Shown here: one piece after another, positions 17,284 to 25,427 of the stretch | How positions within the stretch are numbered: position 1 is the first letter of the stretch | How the letters are laid out: each line of letters starts with the position of its first letter | Assembly: GCA_046330285.1 (NCBI GenBank) | Contig: JAXLSX010000013.1 | Coordinates: 1-64,000 of the forward strand | From: RHKX01 sp046330285 | GTDB lineage: Bacteria; Actinomycetota; Thermoleophilia; Solirubrobacterales; 70-9 | DNA length: 64,000 nt | Direction of reading: 5' to 3' | Made by a program: the position numbers and the translations under genes | Notes under the pieces: model-generated | Databases searched by the model: none | What the model was told of the DNA's origin: nothing | The model's input: only the letters and a program-made list of their open reading frames with translations

Positions 17284-18072
17284 TCAGACGCCGGCTCCGG
17301 CTCCGCCGCGGCCCTCGCCGCCGGCGAAGCGTGCCGCGCCCTCGATCCCGGTCCGGACCGATTCGATGCCGACGCGCGCCTCGAACTCGAGGCTCTCGGC
17401 CAGCGGCAGCGTCGAGCCCTCGATCGCGGAGCGGCGGTCGGAGAGCATCGTCTTCTGCGGGAAGCCGGCGAGGCCGTCGGCGATCTCGAGTGCCCGGTCG
17501 AGGTGAGCGCCGTCGTCGACGACCTCGGTCAGCAGCCCCCAATCGAGCGCCTCGCCGGTCTCGATGATCCGGCCGGTGAGGATCAGATCGAGCGCGCGGC
17601 CGAGGCCGACGATCCGTGGAAGTCGCAGGGTGCCGCCGTCGATCAGCGGCACGCCCCAGCGTCGTTCGGGATAGCCGAGGCGCGAGCTTCGCGAAGCGAT
17701 CCGGAGGTCGCACCAGAGTGCGAGCTCGAGCCCACCCGCGAGGCACCAGCCGCCGATCGCCGCGATCACCGGCTTCGCCGCCGTCAGCCGGGTGAATCCC
17801 ATCGGGCCCTCGGGCCGTCCGGCGACCGCCTCGACCACGTCGCCCGGAATCGATCCGGCCGCGGCGACCGCCTTCAGGTCGGCACCGGCGCAGAAGGCCT
17901 GGTCGCCGGCGCCGGTCAGGACCATGACGCAGAGCTCGTCGTCGGCCTCGAACCGGCGGAGCCCGGCGAGCAGCTCGCCGGCGGTGGCGGTGTCGACCGC
18001 GTTGCGGCGCTCGGGCCGGTTGATCGTCAGGATCGCGGTGCTGCCGCGGGTCTCGTAGGTGACGAGCTCCAC
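17284..18072 (-). CDS. enoyl-CoA hydratase/isomerase family protein
   Basis: A 262-residue crotonase-fold protein. The CoA-binding and oxyanion-hole segments AFCAGADLKA and GGWCLAGGLELAL are present, followed by GYPERRWGVPLIDGG, which carries the glutamate region of hydratases. The likely role is hydration or isomerisation of an enoyl-CoA in fatty or amino acid degradation. It stands on the minus strand between the secreted protein and the M23 peptidase, without other beta-oxidation genes next to it. The C-terminal tail is Gly-rich. The exact acyl-CoA substrate cannot be assigned. Confidence 0.85.
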   Translation of the reverse strand: MELVTYETRGSTAILTINRPERRNAVDTATAGELLAGLRRFEADDELCVMVLTGAGDQAFCAGADLKAVAAAGSIPGDVVEAVAGRPEGPMGFTRLTAAKPVIAAIGGWCLAGGLELALWCDLRIASRSSRLGYPERRWGVPLIDGGTLRLPRIVGLGRALDLILTGRIIETGEALDWGLLTEVVDDGAHLDRALEIADGLAGFPQKTMLSDRRSAIEGSTLPLAESLEFEARVGIESVRTGIEGAARFAGGEGRGGAGAGV

Positions 18073-18108
18073 GCCGCGATCGTATTCCGGCCGGGGCGGG
18101 AGCGTCGG

Positions 18109-18732
18109 CTACTTCGCCCGCTGCCAGCGCTGCAGCTCGGGCAGCGGGTCGATCGGGTTCGCGTAGGGGCTCTTGCCCTCGCGGATCTCGAAGTGGAGGT
18201 GGGCGCCGTCGCAGGAGCCGGTGCAGCCGAGCAGGCCGACGCGCTGCCCCGGGTCGAGCTTCTCGCCGGCGGCGACATCGGCGGGCGCGCTCATGTGCAT
18301 GTAGACGTAGGTGTGCTTCGCGGCGGGATCCCAGAGGGCGGCCCAGTTGCCGCGGCCGCCGTCGGTCCCGGTCTCGAGCACCTCGGTCGACGTCGGAGAG
18401 ACGACCGGCGTTCCCTCGGGAGCGAACATGTCCTGGCCCTCGTGGGTGCGCATGCCGCCGCCGCCGAAGGTGTTGATCGCGGTGCCGTAGTCGACCGGGG
18501 CGCCGACCGGGTTGACCGGGCGCGGCGGTTCGGTGGCGCGGCCTGCCCCGAGGCCGATGATCAGCGCGGCCACGTCGGCCGCCGAGTCGGCGTCCTCGCG
18601 TCCGGCGCCGGGATCGCCGCCGCCGGCGGGAGGCGCCGCGACGGCGCTCGCGGGCAGAACCAGCGCGAGCAGGGCGGCGCCGCGCGCGACGGCGCGGCGA
18701 GAAGTCATTGCGTGTGTCGGAACGATCCGCAT
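18109..18732 (-). CDS. exported M23 family metallopeptidase
   Basis: A 207-residue LytM/M23 peptidase. A signal peptide covers about residues 10-33 (cleavage near SAVAAP). The catalytic domain carries HxxxD (His97, Asp101 in THEGQDMFAPEG), His146 in YMHM, and the HxH pair His178/His180 in AHLHFEI, so the zinc site is complete. It should cut cross-bridge peptides in peptidoglycan or activate another hydrolase. The ATG at 18732 is preceded by AGGAGG at 18743-18748 on the minus strand; the longer frame to 18819 has no such site. A perfect CRP-like palindrome lies about 120 bases upstream. Confidence 0.88.
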   Translation of the reverse strand: MRIVPTHAMTSRRAVARGAALLALVLPASAVAAPPAGGGDPGAGREDADSAADVAALIIGLGAGRATEPPRPVNPVGAPVDYGTAINTFGGGGMRTHEGQDMFAPEGTPVVSPTSTEVLETGTDGGRGNWAALWDPAAKHTYVYMHMSAPADVAAGEKLDPGQRVGLLGCTGSCDGAHLHFEIREGKSPYANPIDPLPELQRWQRAK

Positions 18733-18838
18733 GGGTGAGGAACCTCCTGGCGCTTCTGCGCTTGTCGGGCAGCCCGGAGCCTGCGACGGGTGGTCGGGAG
18801 GGTCGGGCTTCGGCGGCAACTACCCCGATGCCTGCAAA

Positions 18839-18867
18839 GTATTAAGGAAGTGTGAGCAAGCTCACAC
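18839..18867 (-). promoter_or_regulatory. CRP/GlxR-like palindrome and possible -10 for the M23 gene
   Basis: GTGTGAGC at 18850-18857 and GCTCACAC at 18860-18867 form a perfect inverted repeat around AA, giving TGTGA-N6-TCACA. On the minus strand a TAATAC hexamer follows at 18844-18839 and could be the -10 of the M23 peptidase promoter. If so, the site overlaps the -35 region, which would suit repression more than activation. Confidence 0.6.
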
Positions 18868-18941
18868 GATACGCACGAACGTCGAGTCGGCCGCAATCGC
18901 GGCCGCAGAACGGCGATCAGGTCAGGAGCGGGGGTGAGGCG

Positions 18942-19205
18942 CTAGGAGCGGCGGACGCGCTCGATCTGCTCGCGCATCCGTTCCTTCCGACCCTCGAGCT
19001 TCCACTGGATCAGCGAGAGGACGATCGGCAGGAGGATGAACAGCGCGATGACGCCGAAGCAGAAGAACGTGACGCTCTTGTCGGTCGTCCGGCCTCCGAG
19101 GCCGACGCCGTCCGCCGCCATGGCGGCCGGGGCGAGGGCCATCGCCACGAGCGCGACGGCCGCGACGACCGCTGCGAAAGCGCGCTTGCGAGGGGTGCCA
19201 TTCAC
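18942..19205 (-). CDS. small membrane protein
   Basis: An 87-residue protein with a signal-like hydrophobic N-terminus (about residues 9-31, ending AMA-A), a short Gly-rich stretch, then one transmembrane helix (about 47-66, FFCFGVIALFILLP) and a basic coiled tail with many Arg and Lys. Topology would place the tail inside. The start is a GTG at 19205. I do not recognise the family. It is divergent from uppP (46 bases apart), so the two share a promoter region. Confidence 0.6.
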   Translation of the reverse strand: MNGTPRKRAFAAVVAAVALVAMALAPAAMAADGVGLGGRTTDKSVTFFCFGVIALFILLPIVLSLIQWKLEGRKERMREQIERVRRS

Positions 19206-19251
19206 GGGAGCGCACTCTACCGGAGGCCGCGACCCCTAGGATTGCGCGCCG

Positions 19252-20070
19252 ATGTCGGTGTTCCAGGCAATCGTGCTCGGGCTCGTCCAGGGCCTGACGG
19301 AGTTCCTGCCGATCTCCTCGAGCGGCCACCTGCTGATCGTTCCCGCGATGGCCGGCTGGGGCGATCCGGGCGCCGCCTTCACCGCGGTGATCCAGCTCGG
19401 GACGATGGCCGCCGTCCTGATGTTCTTCCGGATCGACCTGCTGCGGATCGCGCGGGCCTGGATCCGCGAGCTGCGGATCCCGTTCGCCGAGCGCAGCACC
19501 GAGGCCAACCTCGGCTGGTTCATCATCCTCGGCACGATCCCGATCTCGATCTTCGGCTTCATCTTCCGCAACCAGATCGAGTCCGGCGCGCGCAGCCTCT
19601 ACCTCGTCGGCTCGATGCTGATCGCGTTCTCGTTCGTGATGCTCGCCGCCGAGCGGTACAGCAAGCGCGAGCGCCCGCTCAAGGACATCAACGGCCGCGA
19701 CGGCGTCTTCATCGGCATCTGGCAGGCCTTCGCGCTGATTCCCGGGGTCTCGCGTTCGGGCGCCACCATCTCGGCCGGTCTGTTCCGGAACTTCGACCGG
19801 ACCGCCGCCGCCCGTTACTCGTTCCTGCTCTCGGTTCCGGCCGTCGTCCTCAGCGGCCTCTTCGAACTCAAGGACATCGGCGGCGAGGGCAGCGTCGGCT
19901 TCGTGCCGACCGCGGTGGCGACGCTCGTCGCCTTCGCCTCCGGATACGCGGCGATCGCCTGGCTGCTCCGTTACCTGGCGAACCACTCCCTCGCGGTCTT
20001 CGTCGCCTACCGGATTCCGCTCGGAATCCTCGTGATCGCGCTCGCCGCGAGCGGCGCGATCACGAGCTGA
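19252..20070 (+). CDS. undecaprenyl-diphosphatase UppP (BacA)
   Basis: A 272-residue polytopic membrane enzyme that removes one phosphate from undecaprenyl diphosphate, recycling the lipid carrier for peptidoglycan and releasing phosphate. The two active-site blocks are clear: TEFLPISSSGH near residue 16 and PGVSRSGAT near residue 163, with about eight helices. Length fits the family. It is followed by a strong hairpin and then by the phosphate-response regulator, in an interval that also contains a PHO-box-like repeat. Nothing shows that the repeat controls uppP, since it lies downstream. Confidence 0.95.
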   Translation: MSVFQAIVLGLVQGLTEFLPISSSGHLLIVPAMAGWGDPGAAFTAVIQLGTMAAVLMFFRIDLLRIARAWIRELRIPFAERSTEANLGWFIILGTIPISIFGFIFRNQIESGARSLYLVGSMLIAFSFVMLAAERYSKRERPLKDINGRDGVFIGIWQAFALIPGVSRSGATISAGLFRNFDRTAAARYSFLLSVPAVVLSGLFELKDIGGEGSVGFVPTAVATLVAFASGYAAIAWLLRYLANHSLAVFVAYRIPLGILVIALAASGAITS

Positions 20071-20086
20071 ACGCTCCACAACGAAA

Positions 20087-20120
20087 GCGCGCGGCCCAGG
20101 GGCAGGAGGAGGCCGCGCGC
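20087..20120 (+). terminator. hairpin after uppP
   Basis: GCGCGCGGCC at 20087-20096 pairs exactly with GGCCGCGCGC at 20111-20120 across a 14-base loop, 17 bases after the uppP stop. No T tract follows, which is common for terminators in very GC-rich actinobacteria. Confidence 0.6.
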
Positions 20121-20177
20121 CGCACGAGGATGCGCTCCCGTGCTGGCAGGCACCTTCGCTGCGGGGAGACGGGGCCC

Positions 20178-20228
20178 GGTGAACATCCGGAGACGGGGTT
20201 GTGAAAATCCGGTTACCGGGCCGCGAAA
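20178..20228 (-). promoter_or_regulatory. candidate PHO box upstream of the response regulator
   Basis: Read on the minus strand, heptamers spaced exactly 11 bases apart are TTTCGCG, GGTAACC, TTTCACA, CGTCTCC and GTTCACC. The last one is the Streptomyces PHO-box unit and the third is close to it; the others are degenerate. The interval lies 74 bases before the regulator start, so it may mediate autoregulation. Confidence 0.55.
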
Positions 20229-20301
20229 AGGCCGAAATCGGACCGGGGCGCCGCTACGATGGCCGTGAGGCCGCGGCCCCTTCGCGCCCGGCCCGCTCGC
20301 G

Positions 20302-21105
20302 ATGAGCTCCTCCACCGGAACACTCCGAGTCGCTGTCCTCGACCGCGACGGCGCCTTCCTCAAGGTGCTCGGCAACCGCCTCGACGCGGCGGGCTGGCAG
20401 CACCGCGTGCTCGGCGGCATCGTCCCCGTCGAGGAGCTCGTGGCGATGAAGATCAACGCGCTCGTCCTCGACATGTCGGTGCTGCCGCCCGAAGAGGCGT
20501 GGCCGTACCTCGAGCGGGTCTGCGGGATGTTGCCGGGCCTCGGCGTGATCATCTGCACGAACGAGTCGACCGTCGCCCAGCGGGTCCGCGGCCTCCGGCT
20601 CGGTGCCGACGACTGGGTCAACAAGCCCTGTCATCCCGAGGAGGTCATGGCCAGGATCGAGGCCGTCGTCCGCCGCCGGCGTCGACGCAGCGCCGGCGAG
20701 CCCGAGCGCGGCCCCCAGGTCGTCGGGGAGCTCGAGATCCGCGCCGACCAGTACCAGGCGTTCGTCGCCGGCCGAAGCGCCGACCTCACCCGGCGCGAGT
20801 TCGAGCTCCTGCAGGCGCTCGCCGACGCTCAGGGCAGCGTGATCGAGCGCGGCGAGATCTACCGGCGCGTCTGGGGTTATGAGATGGCCCACGGAGATCG
20901 CTCCGTCGACGTCTTCATCCGCAAGCTCCGGATCAAGCTCGAGCAGCTTTCGCCGAGCTGGTCCTACATCCACACCCACTTCGGGATCGGCTACCGCTTC
21001 GATCCCGAGCCGCTCGACCCGTCGGCATCCGACGCTCCGGCCGGGTCCGCGAAGGACGTGGTGCCGGCGGAAGCCGAGCCCGCGCTCGAGCCCGCCGACG
21101 CCTAG
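20302..21105 (+). CDS. OmpR/PhoB-family response regulator
   Basis: A 267-residue two-domain regulator. The receiver (about residues 8-120) keeps the acidic pair Asp14/Asp16, the phosphoacceptor Asp57, Thr86 and Lys108, so it should be phosphorylated. The winged-helix domain (about 135-235) has TRREFELLQAL and RSVDVFIRKLRIKL and ends at GIGYRF. A 30-residue acidic, Ala/Pro-rich tail follows. It stands directly before pstS and behind a candidate PHO box, so I infer a PhoB/PhoP-like phosphate regulator. No histidine kinase gene is next to it or elsewhere in the window, so its partner, if any, lies outside. Confidence 0.82.
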   Translation: MSSSTGTLRVAVLDRDGAFLKVLGNRLDAAGWQHRVLGGIVPVEELVAMKINALVLDMSVLPPEEAWPYLERVCGMLPGLGVIICTNESTVAQRVRGLRLGADDWVNKPCHPEEVMARIEAVVRRRRRRSAGEPERGPQVVGELEIRADQYQAFVAGRSADLTRREFELLQALADAQGSVIERGEIYRRVWGYEMAHGDRSVDVFIRKLRIKLEQLSPSWSYIHTHFGIGYRFDPEPLDPSASDAPAGSAKDVVPAEAEPALEPADA

Positions 21106-21125
21106 CCGCCGGCCCTCCGGCCCCG

Positions 21126-21165
21126 GTTAACACCTTTTTCACAGCTCGGGCACAGGCTCGTAACA
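21126..21165 (+). promoter_or_regulatory. candidate PHO box upstream of pstS
   Basis: Four heptamers begin exactly 11 bases apart: GTTAACA (21126), TTTCACA (21137), GGGCACA (21148) and CGTAACA (21159). All share the nnnnACA core. Layout and spacing match the direct-repeat PHO boxes of actinobacterial PhoP. It lies about 110 bases before the pstS start, in the gap after the response regulator gene. Confidence 0.65.
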
Positions 21166-21275
21166 AGGGCCCTGTCGATCGCTGGGACGCTGAGTTCGCC
21201 CGGAGAACCGTTCCGGGGCGCCCCCGTGCCCCCTCCGGATTGCATCCCAACAATCGACACAAGGAGTCACATTCA

Positions 21276-22379
21276 GTGAACTCACGCAAGTTCTTCGCAA
21301 TGCTCGCCGCGGTGGCCCTGCTCGCCGTCGGCGTCGCCGCGTGTGGCGACAGCGACAGCAGCAGCAGCGACAGCTCCGGTGCGGCATCGGACTCGTCGCT
21401 CTCCGGTGAGATCGCCGGCGCCGGTTCGAGCGCCCAGGAGGCAGCCCAGGAGGCCTGGATCGCAGGCATCCAGGACGGCAGCCCGGACGTCACGATCTCC
21501 TACGACCCGGTCGGGTCGGGCGGCGGCCGCGAGCAGTTCATCGCCGGCGGCAACACCGACTACGCCGGCACCGACTCGCCCTTCGCGGACGAGGAGCTAA
21601 CCGGCGCCGAGAAGCGCTGCACCGACCAGGGCGGCGAGATGATCCAGATCCCGGTCTACATCTCCGCGATCGCGGTCGTCTACAACCTCCCCGAGGTCGA
21701 GAACCTGCAGCTGTCGCCGGAGACGGTCGCCGGCATCTTCGACGGCAAGATCACGAACTGGAACGATCAGGCGATCGCCGCCGACAACCCGGACGCGACG
21801 CTGCCCGACAAGACCATCACGCCGGTCCATCGTTCGGACGACTCCGGTACGACGGCCAACTTCACCGACTACCTGGCCGACACGGCGGGGAGCGCCTGGT
21901 CCTACCCGGCGGACGACACCTGGCCGGTGAAGAGCGGCGAGGCCGCCAACGGCACCTCGGGCGTCATCGACGCGGTCAAGAACGGCGACGGCGCGATCGG
22001 CTACGCCGACGAGAGCCAGGCCGGCGACCTCGGCGTCGCCAGCATCAAGGTCGGCGACACCTACGTGGCGCCGAGCTCCGAGGGCGCGTCCGCCGTGCTC
22101 GACGAGTCGAAGGAGTCGACGGAGGGGAAGTACATCTTCTCCTACGACATCAACAGGACGACGACGTCGCCTGACTCCTACCCGCTGGTCCTCGTCTCCT
22201 ACGACGCGGCCTGCACGGCCTACGACGACACCGCCACGAGCGACATCGTCAAGGCGCTGCTGAACTACGTCATCAGCCCCGAAGGCCAGGACGCCGCGGC
22301 CTCGAACGCCGGATCGGCACCGATCTCCGACCAGATCCGCAGCCAGATCCAGCCTGCGGTCGACGCAATCGGGTCCTGA
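21276..22379 (+). CDS. phosphate ABC transporter substrate-binding lipoprotein PstS
   Basis: A 367-residue lipoprotein that binds phosphate outside the membrane and delivers it to PstCA. The signal sequence ends in a lipobox (VGVAAC, Cys23) followed by a Ser/Asp-rich linker. The phosphate-binding loops are recognisable: GAGSSA near residue 50, YAGTDSPF, and HRSDDSGTTANFTDYL. The GTG at 21276 is chosen because AAGGAG sits at 21261-21266; the ATG at 21240 lacks one. First gene of pstSCAB-phoU. A PHO-box-like repeat lies upstream and a hairpin downstream, which would give more PstS than permease, as is usual for this operon. Confidence 0.95.
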   Translation: MNSRKFFAMLAAVALLAVGVAACGDSDSSSSDSSGAASDSSLSGEIAGAGSSAQEAAQEAWIAGIQDGSPDVTISYDPVGSGGGREQFIAGGNTDYAGTDSPFADEELTGAEKRCTDQGGEMIQIPVYISAIAVVYNLPEVENLQLSPETVAGIFDGKITNWNDQAIAADNPDATLPDKTITPVHRSDDSGTTANFTDYLADTAGSAWSYPADDTWPVKSGEAANGTSGVIDAVKNGDGAIGYADESQAGDLGVASIKVGDTYVAPSSEGASAVLDESKESTEGKYIFSYDINRTTTSPDSYPLVLVSYDAACTAYDDTATSDIVKALLNYVISPEGQDAAASNAGSAPISDQIRSQIQPAVDAIGS

Positions 22380-22412
22380 CACCCGGTTGTCCGGAGCGAG
22401 TGATGAGTCGCA

Positions 22413-22444
22413 GGAGGCCCCGCTGCTGCCGCGGCGGGGCCTCC
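22413..22444 (+). terminator. pstS-pstC intercistronic hairpin (attenuator)
   Basis: GGAGGCCCCGC at 22413-22423 pairs perfectly with GCGGGGCCTCC at 22434-22444 over a 10-base loop. No T tract follows. Located between pstS and pstC, it probably acts as a partial terminator or a barrier protecting the pstS transcript end. Confidence 0.65.
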
Positions 22445-22478
22445 GCGCCTCTCTCCGACTGACTACGAACGCAGAGAC

Positions 22479-23432
22479 TTGAGCAGCTACGACACAACCA
22501 CCAACGCGGGCCAGATCCTCGCCGCCGCCAGCGGCGGCAGCCGCCGTCGCGGCGATCGGATCTTCTCCAACCTCACGGTCCTGGCGGGGATCACGATCCT
22601 GCTCCTCCTCGCCGGCGTCGCCGTCTTCCTGATCGGCCAGGCCTGGCCGGCGATCACCGCCTCGACGGCAGAGCTTCCCGGGCAGGAGACCCTGGTCAAC
22701 TACATCTGGCCGCTGCTCTTCGGCACGCTTCTCGCCGCCGCCCTGGCCGTCCTGATCGCGGTGCCGCTGGCGACCGCCGTCGCCCTCTTCATCAGCCACA
22801 TCGCCCCGCGTCGGCTCGCTCAGCCGCTCGGCTACGTGATCGACATGCTCGCGGCGATCCCGAGCATCGTCTACGGCCTCTGGGGCATCGCCGTCCTCGG
22901 CCCGGCCACGGTCCCCGTGACCGAGTGGCTCGCCGAACACGTCGGGTGGTTCCCGCTTTTCGCCGGCCCCGCGTCGGTCACCGGCCGGACGATGTTCACC
23001 GTCTCCCTCGTTCTCGCGCTGATGATCCTCCCGATCGTCTCCGCGGTCGCCCGCGAGGTCTTCACCCAGACCCCGCGAAAGCTTCAGGAGGGCGCAACGG
23101 CCCTCGGCGCGACGCGCTGGGAGATGATCCGGATGACCGTGCTCCCGTTCGGGAAGTCGGCGCTGATCTCGGGCTCGATGCTCGGCCTCGGCCGCGCCCT
23201 CGGCGAGACGATGGCGGTGGCGATCATCCTCTCCGGCTCGGGGATCATCAGCTTCAACCTGATCAGTACGACGAACCCGTCGACGATCGCCGCCAACATC
23301 GCCCTCCAGTTCCCGGAGTCCTCGGGGATCGACGTCAACGTCCTGATCGCCTCCGGCCTCGTGCTGTTCGCGATCACGCTGATCGTGAACATGAGCGCGC
23401 GGGCGATCATCGCGAGGACGAACATCCAGTGA
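22479..23432 (+). CDS. phosphate ABC transporter permease PstC
   Basis: A 317-residue inner-membrane permease with six helices. The first cytoplasmic part (about residues 1-28) is Gly/Arg-rich, then TM1 at about 32-52. The coupling segment LQEGATALGATRWEMI, near residue 205, is the EAA loop that contacts PstB, followed by GLGRALGETMAVAII. The start is a TTG at 22479 with a weak ribosome-binding site; no ATG or GTG gives a full N-terminus. The stop overlaps the pstA GTG start by four bases. It forms the phosphate channel with PstA. Confidence 0.93.
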   Translation: MSSYDTTTNAGQILAAASGGSRRRGDRIFSNLTVLAGITILLLLAGVAVFLIGQAWPAITASTAELPGQETLVNYIWPLLFGTLLAAALAVLIAVPLATAVALFISHIAPRRLAQPLGYVIDMLAAIPSIVYGLWGIAVLGPATVPVTEWLAEHVGWFPLFAGPASVTGRTMFTVSLVLALMILPIVSAVAREVFTQTPRKLQEGATALGATRWEMIRMTVLPFGKSALISGSMLGLGRALGETMAVAIILSGSGIISFNLISTTNPSTIAANIALQFPESSGIDVNVLIASGLVLFAITLIVNMSARAIIARTNIQ

Positions 23433-24499
23433 GCGGCTCGGCAACCACGCCCTCCGCGGCACGCGCATTGACGGCCGGCGGCGGGCACATGCCGAAGAAC
23501 GCGACCTGGATCGCCGTCGTCGGCGCGGCGGCCCTGGTCACCGTGCTGCTGACCGTCTTCGGGATCTTCGCCTGGGGCTTCTTCGCGGTCGGGACCATGC
23601 TCGTCGCCACGGTCGGCGTCTACGCCTGGTCGCGCTCGGTCGAGGACAGGCGCCACGCGAAGGATCGCGTCGTGACCGTCTCGATCACCTCGGCCTTCCT
23701 GCTGGCGATGATCCCGCTCGTCTCGCTCGTCTGGACCGTCGTCAGCAAGGGGATCAACCGCTTCGACACGGCGTTCTTCACCGAGACCGCCCGCGGTGTC
23801 ATCGGCGAGGGCGGCGGCGCCGCCCATGCGATCTGGGGCACCGTGATCATCACCGGGATTGCAGCGCTGATCTCGGTGCCGATCGGGCTGATGGCCGCCA
23901 TCTACCTGAACGAGTACGGCGGCAGCGGGCGCCTGAGCCGCGCTCTCACGTTCTTCGTCGACGTCATGACCGGCATCCCGTCGATCGTCGCCGGCCTGTT
24001 CGCCTACGCCCTGTTCGAGATCTTCCTCGGCCCCGGCATCCGCCTCGGGATCATGGGCTCGATCGCGCTCACGGTCCTGATGATCCCGATCGTCATCCGC
24101 TCCTCGGAGGAGATCCTCAAGATCGTCCCCAACCACCTGCGCGAGGCCTCCTACGCGCTCGGGACGCCGAAGTGGAAGACGATCACGAAGGTCGTCCTGC
24201 CGACCGCCCTCGCCGGCCTGGTCACCGGGATCATGCTCGCCCTCGCCCGGGTCATCGGCGAGACCGCCCCGCTGCTCGTCACGACCGGCGTCACCGACTC
24301 GATGAATCTGAACCCCTTCGACGGCCGGATGCAGAACCTCGCCGTCTACGCCTTCAACGAATACAAGAACCCCGGCGTCCCCCCGGAGCCCTCCATCGAC
24401 CGGGCGTGGACTGCGGTTCTGATCTTGATCCTGATCGTGTTGATCCTCAACCTCGCGGCGCGGTTCGTCTATCGGCGTTACGGGACGGAGATCCGCTGA
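23429..24499 (+). CDS. phosphate ABC transporter permease PstA
   Basis: A 356-residue permease, partner of PstC. Two extra N-terminal helices (about residues 25-70) come before the six-helix core, which begins with FLLAMIPLVSLVWTVV. The EAA loop is LREASYALGTPKWKTI and is followed by ARVIGETAPLLVT, both typical of PstA. The frame is open much further upstream, but GTG at 23429 overlaps the pstC stop (GTGA), which fits translational coupling. It is longer than E. coli PstA (about 296 residues) because of the added N-terminal helices. Confidence 0.93.
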   Translation: MSGSATTPSAARALTAGGGHMPKNATWIAVVGAAALVTVLLTVFGIFAWGFFAVGTMLVATVGVYAWSRSVEDRRHAKDRVVTVSITSAFLLAMIPLVSLVWTVVSKGINRFDTAFFTETARGVIGEGGGAAHAIWGTVIITGIAALISVPIGLMAAIYLNEYGGSGRLSRALTFFVDVMTGIPSIVAGLFAYALFEIFLGPGIRLGIMGSIALTVLMIPIVIRSSEEILKIVPNHLREASYALGTPKWKTITKVVLPTALAGLVTGIMLALARVIGETAPLLVTTGVTDSMNLNPFDGRMQNLAVYAFNEYKNPGVPPEPSIDRAWTAVLILILIVLILNLAARFVYRRYGTEIR

Positions 24500-24524
24500 C
24501 TCCATGGAGGAGGAAAGGAAGGAA

Positions 24525-25427
24525 ATGATCGAAAGCACCGCCAATCCCGAGGTCGCCCGGGAGCCCGCCACGGCCGAGGTGTCGCCGCTCGGGCGCAGTC
24601 CCGAGCCGGCCCAGCGGTCGAGCTGGGGAGCCGGCAGGGAGGAGGCCACCGCAAAGCGGGTCGAAGCCCGCGACGTGAACCTCTTCTACGGCGACTTCCA
24701 CGCAGTCGCCGACGTCGACATGACGATCGAGCCGAACAAGGTGACCGCCCTGATCGGTTCCTCCGGTTGCGGCAAGACGACGTTCCTGCGGTCGATCAAC
24801 CGGATGCACGAGCTCACGCCCGGCGCCTACGCGACCGGCGCGATCGAGATCGACGGGCAGGACATCTACGCCCGCGGCGTCGATCCGGTCGAGGTCCGGC
24901 GGCTCGTCGGGATGGTCTTCCAGCAGCCGAACCCGTTCCCGACGATGTCGATCTACGAGAACACTGCAGCCGGCCTCAGCCTCAACGCCTCCAAGGTCTC
25001 GAAGGCGGAGAAGGACGAGATCGTCGAGCGCTCGTTGCGCGGAGCTCACCTCTGGGACGAGGTCAAGGACCGCCTCGACAAGCAGGGTTCCGGCCTCTCG
25101 GGTGGTCAGCAGCAGCGGCTCTGCATCGCCCGCGCGATCGCGGTCGAGCCCGAGGTCCTGCTGATGGACGAGCCCTGTTCGGCGCTCGACCCGGTGGCCA
25201 CGCTTGCGATCGAGGACCTGATCCAGGAGCTCAAGTCCAAGTTCACGATCGCGATCGTCACCCACAACATGCAGCAGGCGAGCCGGGCGAGCGACTACAC
25301 GGCGTTCTTCAACCTCCAGAAGAGCGGCGATCCGGGCCGGCTCGTCGAGATCGGGGAGACCACCAAGATCTTCTCGAACCCCGAGAAGCAGGCGACCGAG
25401 GACTACGTCAGCGGGCGGTTCGGATGA
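24525..25427 (+). CDS. phosphate ABC transporter ATPase PstB
   Basis: A 300-residue ATPase that drives PstSCA uptake. Walker A is GSSGCGKTTF, the Q-loop is VFQQPNPFPTMSIYEN (diagnostic of PstB), the signature is LSGGQQQRLCIARA and Walker B is LLMDEPCSALDP. About 45 N-terminal residues rich in Glu, Pro and Ser precede the fold. The frame opens at an ATG at 24504, but the purine-rich GGAGGAAAGGAAGG lies directly before the ATG at 24525, which I prefer. The stop overlaps the phoU start (ATGA). Confidence 0.95.
   Translation: MIESTANPEVAREPATAEVSPLGRSPEPAQRSSWGAGREEATAKRVEARDVNLFYGDFHAVADVDMTIEPNKVTALIGSSGCGKTTFLRSINRMHELTPGAYATGAIEIDGQDIYARGVDPVEVRRLVGMVFQQPNPFPTMSIYENTAAGLSLNASKVSKAEKDEIVERSLRGAHLWDEVKDRLDKQGSGLSGGQQQRLCIARAIAVEPEVLLMDEPCSALDPVATLAIEDLIQELKSKFTIAIVTHNMQQASRASDYTAFFNLQKSGDPGRLVEIGETTKIFSNPEKQATEDYVSGRFG

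Noticed and set aside
22402..22461. A 19-codon frame between pstS and pstC
   Set aside because: It coincides with the intercistronic hairpin, is Arg/Cys-rich and has no ribosome-binding site.
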